A stretch of 64,000 nt of DNA from Pseudomonas putida (lineage in GTDB: Bacteria; Pseudomonadota; Gammaproteobacteria; Pseudomonadales; Pseudomonadaceae), in NCBI RefSeq assembly GCF_028682635.1, contig NZ_JANHLK010000019.1, forward strand, positions 53,755 to 117,754. Direction: 5' to 3'. Shown one piece after another: positions 1-6,942 of this stretch (its first letter is position 1; each line of letters opens with the position of its first letter). The notes beneath the pieces were generated by a model. That model worked only from the letters and a program-made list of their open reading frames with translations, was not told the origin of the DNA and did no database searches. A program made the position numbers and the translations under genes.

Positions 1-123
1 CTTGAGCTTTTGTTCAAACTCGATTTCCTGCTTCAGCCCGGAATCGTTTTTCATCGCATCCAGCTGTTGGAGTTGCGCGGCCAGTTGCGCTTCCAGCGCT
101 TTGAATTCGGCAAGCTTAGACAT
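1..123 (-). CDS. MvaT/MvaU-family H-NS-like silencer, partial (N-terminus only)
   Basis: The minus strand from 123 reads MSKLAEFKALEAQLAAQLQQ and goes on through a charged helix to EFEQKLK at the window edge. This is the coiled-coil oligomerisation region typical of Pseudomonas MvaT/MvaU/TurB proteins. These bind AT-rich DNA and silence acquired genes, like H-NS. The C-terminal DNA-binding half lies outside the window. It sits next to an ICE relaxase, so it may be a mobile-element copy, but a core copy at the island edge cannot be excluded. The family call is firm; the paralogue is not. Confidence 0.85.
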   Translation of the reverse strand, partial: MSKLAEFKALEAQLAAQLQQLDAMKNDSGLKQEIEFEQKLK

Positions 124-243
124 GGGTTTTCCTAGGTATGAGACAAGTGTGGGAATAGTAGCTCAGACCCGCACTTTAGCCGAGGTCCTGATCCTCACTG
201 CGGCTCGTCTGGTGACCAGCTTTAACAGATCTGTTCGATCTAT

Positions 244-438
244 TCACTCTGCCAAGTATTGGCACAGGTGGCCAACAAGTTGCCGAGGTGCAGGGCTATT
301 CCCAATTTTTAACAAGATATCGCGCTGACTACGTGGCAGCTGTTTCGCGCAGCGCTTAGCAGCTGAGCGAATGGCAACGTCAGTCCCATGAATCCGGTCG
401 ACCAGTAACACGATCAACACTGCATCGGTAAGCGTCAT
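244..438 (-). CDS. small conserved-looking hypothetical protein (64 aa)
   Basis: The frame starts at an ATG at 438 with an AGGGG ribosome-binding site about 5 bases upstream. It reads MTLTDAVLIVLLVDRIHG at its start and ends in VGHLCQYLAE. The N-terminus is hydrophobic and the centre is basic (RSAAKRCAKQLPRSQR). It has no domain I can name. It lies between the H-NS-like gene and the relaxase, on the strand opposite the relaxase, and is probably cargo of the mobile element. Confidence 0.55.
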   Translation of the reverse strand: MTLTDAVLIVLLVDRIHGTDVAIRSAAKRCAKQLPRSQRDILLKIGNSPAPRQLVGHLCQYLAE

Positions 439-661
439 CAACGCCCCTGCTTCCAAAGATGATGCCGGCCAGTTTAACCCCTGTAAAAGGGGTCCGCTAT
501 CCTGGTCGACCGACTAACCTGACGCGCCCGCCTTCGGATTTTCGCGTTCGCGAAAAGGACAAAAGCAGTAAAGGGTAATAGCGCCAATGGAAGGGATTGC
601 AAAGGTAAGAGGCTTATCCGAAAAGGCAAAAGGACCTCCCAGATGCAAAGCAGGTAATGCG

Positions 662-2380
662 ATGATGCGCTGGTGGCTCAAACATGAAAAAGGCAACACT
701 GCCAGCCCCGCGTCAGAGCTTGTCGCCGAAGGTTACCTCTTGCCTGAGTCATCAGAATCGCTCCTTGCCGCCGACCACCGGAAGAGGCTGCTCGAGCGCA
801 TCTGGCAAGGCACCGCCCTTTCCCAGCCTCAGTTTGATCAGCTCTATCTCGATCCGATCCACCGCTACGCCAGATATGTACAGCAACTACCTGCTAGTGA
901 AAGCCATCATCACGCCTATCCGGGAGGCATGCTGGACCACGGTTTGGAGCTGATGGCCTGCAGCCTGAAGCTGCGCCAATCGCACCTGCTGCCCAGCGGC
1001 GCCGCGCCCGAAGACCAGGCCGCGCAGACCGACGCTTGGAGCGCCGCCATCGCCTATGGAGCCATGCTCCATGACATTGGCAAGATTGCCGTCGACCTCC
1101 AGGTGGAATACCAGAATGGTGAGGTCTGGCACCCCTGGCACGGCCCCCTGAACAAGCCCTATCGCTTTCGCTATGTGGTAGGTCGCAACTACAAGCTACA
1201 CGGCGCCGCTGCGGGGCTGCTGTACACGCAAATCTTGACGCCCCCACTCCTCGACTGGCTCAGCAGCTATCCAGCCTTGTGGGGCCCTCTGCTCTTTTTG
1301 CTTTCCAATCACTACGAGCACGCCGGCACCCTCGGGGAGCTGGTGCTGCAAGCTGACCGGGTGTCCACCGCGCAGAACATCGGCACCAACCCTGCCAAGG
1401 CCTTACAGGCACCTAAACACTCGCTGCAGCACCACCTGCTGACTGGCTTACGCCACCTGGTTAAAAACGAGTTCAAGCTCAACCAGCCCGGGGCCGCCGG
1501 CTGGCTTACAGAGGACCATCTGTGGTTGGTCAGCAAGACCGCCAGTGACAAGCTTCGGTCCTACCTGCTGGCTCAGGGAGTCGACGGTATCCCTTTCTCC
1601 AATATCTCGTTGTTCGATGAGCTGCAATCACACGGTTTGGTGGATGCTACTCCGGAAGGCAAAGCGGTATGGAGTGCCACCGTAGCGGACGATGCCTGGC
1701 AGCATTGCTTCACTTTTCTACGCCTGCAGCCAAGCCTGATCTGGGCAGATGAACCCCGGTCAGAGTGTTTTGAGGGCACAGTTGAGCCAATGATGGACGC
1801 CCCCTTCCCAACCAGTGAAGCCAGCGAGTCGGTTCTGGGTCGGCCTGAAACTGCACCGGAAGAAAAACGGCCAGCCACCGCGCCCCTGAATCAGAAATTC
1901 GACTACCTCGACGATCTGATGGATATGTTGCAGGAACCAGGCGAGCTCGAGGATGAATCGGGCACGAAGGGTATGCAACCTTTACCTCCGCCACTCCAGG
2001 ATGCCGCGGAGCAGGCCTTCATCGAATGGCTGCGCGAGGGAATCCACAGTCATCGCCTATTGATCAACGACAGCAAGGCAAAAATTCACACCGTTGAAGG
2101 AACCTTTTTCCTGGTTACACCGGGCATTTTCCAACGCTACGCGGCCGAGCATCCAGGAATAACCAGTGGAGATCCTGATAGCGAGGCCTGGCGGCGTATC
2201 CAACGCCAGTTTGAGAAGCTGGACGTTCATCTGAAAAAGCCCAACGGCCAAAACATTTGGACCTGCGCGGTGAGAGGTCCTCGCAAAACGAGCGTTCTGA
2301 ATGGCTACCTACTGCACAGCTCAGCAGCTATTTTTACTCCCCCTCCGGCGAATAACCCATATCTCATACTGGTCAGGTAA
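662..2380 (+). CDS. traI: MobH/TraI_2-family ICE relaxase
   Basis: This is the relaxase type of PFGI-1/clc-like integrative conjugative elements, which nicks oriT and leads the transferred strand. An N-terminal TraI_2 domain carries an HD motif (MLHDIGK, H137-D138 from this start). Before it comes YPGGMLDHGLELM, where HHHAYPGG and LDH supply further metal ligands. A low-complexity linker near residues 360-430 leads to a TraI_2_C domain (FIEWLREGI, then VEGTFFLVTPGIF). At 572 residues it looks full length. The start at 662 is preferred because of the AGG just upstream; an ATG at 587 is also open. No other conjugation gene follows, so in this window it is an isolated ICE gene. Confidence 0.85.
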   Translation: MMRWWLKHEKGNTASPASELVAEGYLLPESSESLLAADHRKRLLERIWQGTALSQPQFDQLYLDPIHRYARYVQQLPASESHHHAYPGGMLDHGLELMACSLKLRQSHLLPSGAAPEDQAAQTDAWSAAIAYGAMLHDIGKIAVDLQVEYQNGEVWHPWHGPLNKPYRFRYVVGRNYKLHGAAAGLLYTQILTPPLLDWLSSYPALWGPLLFLLSNHYEHAGTLGELVLQADRVSTAQNIGTNPAKALQAPKHSLQHHLLTGLRHLVKNEFKLNQPGAAGWLTEDHLWLVSKTASDKLRSYLLAQGVDGIPFSNISLFDELQSHGLVDATPEGKAVWSATVADDAWQHCFTFLRLQPSLIWADEPRSECFEGTVEPMMDAPFPTSEASESVLGRPETAPEEKRPATAPLNQKFDYLDDLMDMLQEPGELEDESGTKGMQPLPPPLQDAAEQAFIEWLREGIHSHRLLINDSKAKIHTVEGTFFLVTPGIFQRYAAEHPGITSGDPDSEAWRRIQRQFEKLDVHLKKPNGQNIWTCAVRGPRKTSVLNGYLLHSSAAIFTPPPANNPYLILVR

Positions 2381-2463
2381 GCGGCCCCCTAAGCCTAACG
2401 CATTAAAACAGAGCCAAGAGAATGAGCACAATTATGCGACTCGCGATGGAGCCGTGATCGCAG

Positions 2464-2796
2464 TCAATTAATTTCGGTTAGCATTCCAGAGGCTTCGCTA
2501 GAGCGAACACCACATCGCTCAGGACCTGCACCCAAGTAGTTGCCAACATAAGATGAGTGATGAAGAAGTGGAAGAGTGACCAAGCCGGACAACGGCTCTC
2601 CGTTATCCAGGATGAAGGTTTGGCCGTGGTGAAGCAGCGTATCGCCGTCGTTTTGATCCAGGTCGAGCTCTACCAGAATGGCCATCTCCTGGATACTTGA
2701 CTTGCCAAGTCTATCATTCCTCCATCCTAGTGACTGCACATCTCTTGATTCGCCGCTCCAGCGGTCTTTGAATGATCCCGACCATCCTCTGCACAT
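2464..2796 (-). CDS. hypothetical protein, doubtful (up to 110 aa)
   Basis: An open frame on the minus strand between the relaxase and the ABC-3C operon. The second half (VELDLDQNDGDTLLHHGQ, later PLSGLVTLPLLHH) looks protein-like. The first 37 residues are rich in Trp, Arg and Gly and look non-coding. An internal ATG at 2685 has no well-spaced ribosome-binding site. It may be the tail of a broken gene. No family recognised. Confidence 0.3.
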   Translation of the reverse strand: MCRGWSGSFKDRWSGESRDVQSLGWRNDRLGKSSIQEMAILVELDLDQNDGDTLLHHGQTFILDNGEPLSGLVTLPLLHHSSYVGNYLGAGPERCGVRSSEASGMLTEIN

Positions 2797-2926
2797 TTAG
2801 GGGCGCTCTACCTCTACCGGGCGTTTGTTGCATTCCCCTTTCGATCCACATACCGCGATGTCATTCTGGTATCATCTTTCGCCCTAAAAAAGGATCACAT
2901 GCCGCAGCGGGAGGTGCTTGTAAGGG

Positions 2927-4138
2927 ATGGATAGCACGGACTCGAACGCGGTTCATGAAGCAACGGCTGCCGCGTTGGGATTTTATTACCAGAGCCAGTT
3001 TGCATTGCTGACGCTCATTTCTCAGTTCGCTGATGAAGCCGCTGTGGCAATCGAACGACTCGACGATGTTGAGATCACGGCGAATGGCGGCAAGCTGCTT
3101 TATCAATTGAAGCACTCCGTGCAGGCCAACCCGCCGCCTGTCACGCTTGCCTCTGTAGCGTTGTGGAAAACGGTGCGCGTTTGGATCGACGCCTTACCTC
3201 TGGTATCGCTTGCTGATACCACTTTCCATCTCGTGGCGGTGGGAAAGGTACCGAGCGAGTCGCCTTTGATGGCTCTATGTGATCCCGGAAAAGATCGCCG
3301 GGCGCTGCTCAAGGCGATGAGTGAAGAAGCGAACCGGGTTGTCCAGGAGCGAGCCGAAGCGAAAGCGGCCGGCGACAAACTACCGCATGCCCCGCGTGCC
3401 GCTGGTTGCGAAGCATTCCTAAAGATGACTGCCACCGCCCGCCTGAGCCTACAAAAGCGCGTCCGCATTCAACAGGACAGCGTCACCATCGAGCAAATCC
3501 CGAATGAGGTTGCAAAGCGACTTCACATCATTCCCAAGGCGCAACGTGCCCAGGTCGCCGAGCACCTGCTGGCATGGTGGGATCAGCAAGTTGTGTACAC
3601 CCTGTGCGGCAAACGTGAACGTGTCATCCAGCGCAGTGAGATGGAGCACTGCATCTCCTCGATCATCGCGCAACTGGAGGACGAGGAGCTGATTGCCGAT
3701 TTCGACTCGGTGGCTCAGCCAGAAGATTATCAAGCGGACGGCATGCTGTATTGCCAGATTGAGCTGGTTGGCGGCAAGCCTTCTGATGTGCAGAAAGCTG
3801 TTCGGGAGGAGTGGCGGGCAAAGATGCAACGCGCGAAATGGATCGTAGATAACCCCAGTATGCGTTCGAAGATCGCGGGCTACGACACCAAACTGACCGA
3901 ACAATGGTCAGATCGACATTCGGAAATGGCTGACGATTGTGAAGGTCTTGATGAAGGCGAGATCGAAGCTAAGGGCCTGGAATTGTTGCGCTGGTCGCAC
4001 AAGGAAGCACCGATTCAAGTCGAGCCGATTTCTCGAAGCTGGAATGGGCACTACTACGTCCGAGGCACCTACCAAGTACTTGCGATCGACCTGCTTGTGG
4101 GTTGGCACGCAGACTACCGCAAGCGTTTGGGGAAATAA
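2927..4138 (+). CDS. ABC-3C system effector: Cap4/DUF4297-like nuclease with ABC-3C C-terminal domain
   Basis: The N-terminus has the layout of Cap4-type restriction-fold nucleases: GFYYQSQFALL (residues 18-28), then ERLDDVEI (43-50), then YQLKHS (59-64). E43, D46/D47 and the Q60-x-K62 pair look like an intact metal-dependent active site. The C-terminus (VRGTYQVLAIDLLVGWHADY) matches the conserved end of ABC three-component effector proteins. These systems couple an ABC ATPase to a toxic effector in conflict with phage or other mobile DNA. The middle-component gene starts 3 bases after the stop, so this is the first gene of an operon. The start at 2927 follows a GTAAGGG-type ribosome-binding site. 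The target of the nuclease cannot be read from the sequence. Confidence 0.75.
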   Translation: MDSTDSNAVHEATAAALGFYYQSQFALLTLISQFADEAAVAIERLDDVEITANGGKLLYQLKHSVQANPPPVTLASVALWKTVRVWIDALPLVSLADTTFHLVAVGKVPSESPLMALCDPGKDRRALLKAMSEEANRVVQERAEAKAAGDKLPHAPRAAGCEAFLKMTATARLSLQKRVRIQQDSVTIEQIPNEVAKRLHIIPKAQRAQVAEHLLAWWDQQVVYTLCGKRERVIQRSEMEHCISSIIAQLEDEELIADFDSVAQPEDYQADGMLYCQIELVGGKPSDVQKAVREEWRAKMQRAKWIVDNPSMRSKIAGYDTKLTEQWSDRHSEMADDCEGLDEGEIEAKGLELLRWSHKEAPIQVEPISRSWNGHYYVRGTYQVLAIDLLVGWHADYRKRLGK

Positions 4139-4141
4139 GGC

Positions 4142-4627
4142 ATGGTGATCGCACATGATATCTATGCCGAAACGAACCCTGGCTACTGTGCTGCGCTTCT
4201 GGAAACCTTCGTTGAGGCATACAGAAGCCGTAACGATGTCAATCCGGACATCTCGCTGTGCTATGCCGCTCTGCCACTGGCGCTATCGGGAGACCTCGCT
4301 TCGACGTTCGACCGCACTGACCGGCGAACTGGCCTGCTCGAATGGCTACGGCGAAGCCCCGCCATTCAGATCCGCCTGGCAGACCGTGTGAATGGCTCGC
4401 TGGACATTGTCACCGAGGCAATCCGCTTCGCCTGCTTCAGCCGACTGCTGACGATCAATACAGAAGGTCGTTTAGTTGCTGGCGGATCACCTTTGCCAAA
4501 ACAGTTCGCGAAGCAGTTCAGCGAAGAGACTCAGACAATTTTTAAGAACATTGATCGCCTGGGCTGCTGGTTAGCTTTGGCAGGATCCACAAGGACGGCA
4601 TTCGACATGATGGGCCTGGAGCTATGA
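4142..4627 (+). CDS. ABC-3C system middle component
   Basis: A 161-residue protein between the effector and the ATPase. It has the pattern of ABC-3C middle components: NPGYCAALLETFVEAY near the start, PDISLCYAALPLAL at about 38-51, and a C-terminal NIDRLGCWLALAGSTRTAF. The middle component is thought to link the ATPase to the effector; that role is known from comparative genomics of the family, not shown here. It starts 3 bases after the effector stop and overlaps the ATPase start by 4 bases (ATGA), which indicates translational coupling. Confidence 0.75.
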   Translation: MVIAHDIYAETNPGYCAALLETFVEAYRSRNDVNPDISLCYAALPLALSGDLASTFDRTDRRTGLLEWLRRSPAIQIRLADRVNGSLDIVTEAIRFACFSRLLTINTEGRLVAGGSPLPKQFAKQFSEETQTIFKNIDRLGCWLALAGSTRTAFDMMGLEL

Positions 4628-6564
4628 GTCGCTGGAATATTTCTGACATCTTCTTTATCGGCGAAGGCGGAAGGGTTCGCGTCCTCGATCTGAAACCAGG
4701 AGAGGTCAACATCATCACCGGCGCGTCTGGTACCGGTAAGTCGACCCTTATCAAGTCCATCGACTACTGCCTTGGGTCGCGCCAATGTGAGCTGGCCGCA
4801 CATGTCAGAAGGCACAGTCTGGCGGTGGGGGTTAAATGGGTGATGGGTGAGGCGCAGATGATCACCGGGCGCCTCGTTCCACCTGTTGGCCAAGGTACAA
4901 GTACTCGGATGTTCGTGAGCAACGGGCGCGATCTTCCCATCCCAAGCTCTGTGGACGAGTTCCAAGGCGCTACCACGTTGCTTGCGGGTAAAGCCTACAT
5001 TGAGCGGGCATTTGGCATCAGCGCGGTACAGGAAACCCCAGAAGACACCACCGCGCGCAAATGGCGCCCAACTCTGCGTCACGCCACGGCTTACATGTTT
5101 GTTCCCAAGGACGTGATCTACAACGAAACAGCACTGCTTCATGGGCTCGACCAGGCTGATGAAGCGCCGGCTATCATCGAAACCATGCCGTACTTCTTGG
5201 GCGTGGTGAATGAAGATACTGTGCTGCAAGAGAGGCGCCTACGCGACCTTCGCAAGAAGCTTGACGGCGAAGAGCGGAAGCTCAAAACGCGTCAAGCGGC
5301 AGGCAGCGACTATAAGAAATTCGCCATGCGTCTGTTGATGGACGCCCACCGTATTGGCCTGTGCGATATGCCATCAGACTCTGCATCTGAGGCTGATCTC
5401 CAAGGAGTCTTGACTGTCGTCAAGCAAACCAAGCCAGGTGCTGGTAAGAACCCTGAAGAAAGTGAGCTTGCGAATCTTCATGCGCAGCGCCGCAGTCTTC
5501 TCACCGACATCGAGAATGTGCGTCGAAAGTCTCGCGCGACCCGCAAGACCCTGCAAGACATTACTGCCTTCGAAGGCTCTGTGCGCCGGCAGTACGAGAA
5601 GCTGAAGATTGCCGAGCACCTTCAGCCTGCGGCTACTGCCTGCCCGCTTTGTGATACTCCTAGCGAACGTGGCATTGAGATCGCCGAGGCCATCCACCGC
5701 TCCATGAACATCATTCGTTCAGAAACCGTGGCCGTTGAGAATGTCCGGCCACGTTTCGTCGAGCATGAGGACTCCCTGCAGCTGGAGCTTTCACGTCTGA
5801 ATCTGACGCTCAACGGTGTCGATGAACGTATTAAGACGTGGGTTCGACAAAGTGAGGAGGCCAAACAGTTTGAGACTGCTGCTCAGCACCGCACATTGCT
5901 CTTGGGCAAGGTTCATCAGTTCCTGGAGATGAACCCTACGACGCCACTGCCTGGCCCCGACCTGGATGTGCTGCGTGAACAGATCCAGGGCTTGGAAGCC
6001 CTTGTTGACAGTGACGCCAAGCAGATCCTGCTATCTCGCGCTGAACGCAAGATTTCCCAGTATCTCTCCGAAGCGTTCGCAGATTTGCCCACTGTCCAAC
6101 CGTGTATCGGTGCCGAGCTGGAGTTTTCAGCCAAACCACCAGATATTGCGATCATCGAGCAGAATTCCGGTGCGGTTTTGAGGCTTCCGGATGCTGGCTC
6201 GGATGAGAACTACCTGGCCATCCATATCGCCCTGTCCTTCGCGCTTCAGAAGTACCTGGCGAAGGTGAACGCCCCAGTACCAGCGTTCCTTGCTTTCGAC
6301 CAGATCAGCCGACCCTACTATCCGCAACGTGGCGATGACGAATCAGACATCGGCGAAAACGAGGAAGTATCGGCCATGCGCCGGCACCTGGATTTTCTCT
6401 TCAATACAACCGCTGCGCAGGAGCATCTGCAGGTGCTGTTGATCGAACATGCGTACTTCGGTGACGATCCACGGTATGTGGCGGCCACGCGCAAGCGCTG
6501 GAACAAGCTTTCGGGTGATGCGCTGATTCCTCTGGACTGGCCGAGAAGGCAGGACACTCAGTAA
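4624..6564 (+). CDS. ABC-3C system DUF3732-type ABC ATPase
   Basis: An SMC/Rad50-like ATPase of 646 residues. Walker A is GASGTGKST (about residues 33-41). YMFVPKDVIYNETALL follows at about 158, typical of DUF3732. Two coiled-coil arms flank a CPLC zinc-hook-like turn near residue 340. The ABC signature region is LPDAGSDENYLAIHIALSF, and Walker B is PAFLAFDQISRPYYP, with Gln in place of the usual catalytic Glu, as commonly seen in DUF3732 proteins. It is the sensor/motor of the ABC-3C operon and is translationally coupled to the middle component. A rho-independent terminator follows at 6594. Confidence 0.8.
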   Translation: MSRWNISDIFFIGEGGRVRVLDLKPGEVNIITGASGTGKSTLIKSIDYCLGSRQCELAAHVRRHSLAVGVKWVMGEAQMITGRLVPPVGQGTSTRMFVSNGRDLPIPSSVDEFQGATTLLAGKAYIERAFGISAVQETPEDTTARKWRPTLRHATAYMFVPKDVIYNETALLHGLDQADEAPAIIETMPYFLGVVNEDTVLQERRLRDLRKKLDGEERKLKTRQAAGSDYKKFAMRLLMDAHRIGLCDMPSDSASEADLQGVLTVVKQTKPGAGKNPEESELANLHAQRRSLLTDIENVRRKSRATRKTLQDITAFEGSVRRQYEKLKIAEHLQPAATACPLCDTPSERGIEIAEAIHRSMNIIRSETVAVENVRPRFVEHEDSLQLELSRLNLTLNGVDERIKTWVRQSEEAKQFETAAQHRTLLLGKVHQFLEMNPTTPLPGPDLDVLREQIQGLEALVDSDAKQILLSRAERKISQYLSEAFADLPTVQPCIGAELEFSAKPPDIAIIEQNSGAVLRLPDAGSDENYLAIHIALSFALQKYLAKVNAPVPAFLAFDQISRPYYPQRGDDESDIGENEEVSAMRRHLDFLFNTTAAQEHLQVLLIEHAYFGDDPRYVAATRKRWNKLSGDALIPLDWPRRQDTQ

Positions 6565-6593
6565 TCAATTTCTATGGCATCTGCCCTGTGACC

Positions 6594-6619
6594 AGCCCGC
6601 TTTTTACGGCGGGCTTTTC
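6594..6619 (+). terminator. rho-independent terminator of the ABC-3C operon
   Basis: AGCCCGC and GCGGGCT form a 7-bp stem around a short T-rich loop, followed by TTTCT. It lies 30 bases after the ATPase stop and separates the operon from the next gene. Confidence 0.75.
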
Positions 6620-6942
6620 TATTTGCGAGTAGGGTAACCGGCACAAAGTTACCGAGCAGTAGTTGTTCGGGCACATCGGCCTCCAGGGCAATGAGTGCGC
6701 CGACCAGCCCTTGCATCCGGTAACCCTCCCTCCCGAAACTCCGGCGTACGCAAAGCAACTACTGCCCAGTGACATCGTGCATCGTCAGCTTTTGCATAAA
6801 TTGTCACGCCGACTACGCTTATGCGGCCAATCGCCATCACGCGATCGCACAACGGTCAGGCAGACAATCCAACTCCTAGACCCTCCAGAATTTCACTGAG
6901 CAGGGGCCAGCCAAGCGCCCCAGCGTGCTGGGATGCCCCGTC
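6620..6942. other. intergenic stretch between the two conflict modules
   Basis: About 320 bases without a convincing gene. A minus-strand frame over 6558-6758 has no good start signal and runs through the terminator. The promoter of the downstream AAA_13 gene should lie here, but I see no clear -35/-10 pair. Confidence 0.4.

Noticed and set aside
2..328. Plus-strand frame at the left edge
   Set aside because: It is antisense to the MvaT-like gene and Ser/Cys-rich, as expected of a shadow frame.
6558..6758. 66-codon minus frame ending in AGHRADAIEIDY
   Set aside because: It spans the ABC-3C terminator and has no start signal; the tail looks protein-like but the support is too thin to list as a gene.
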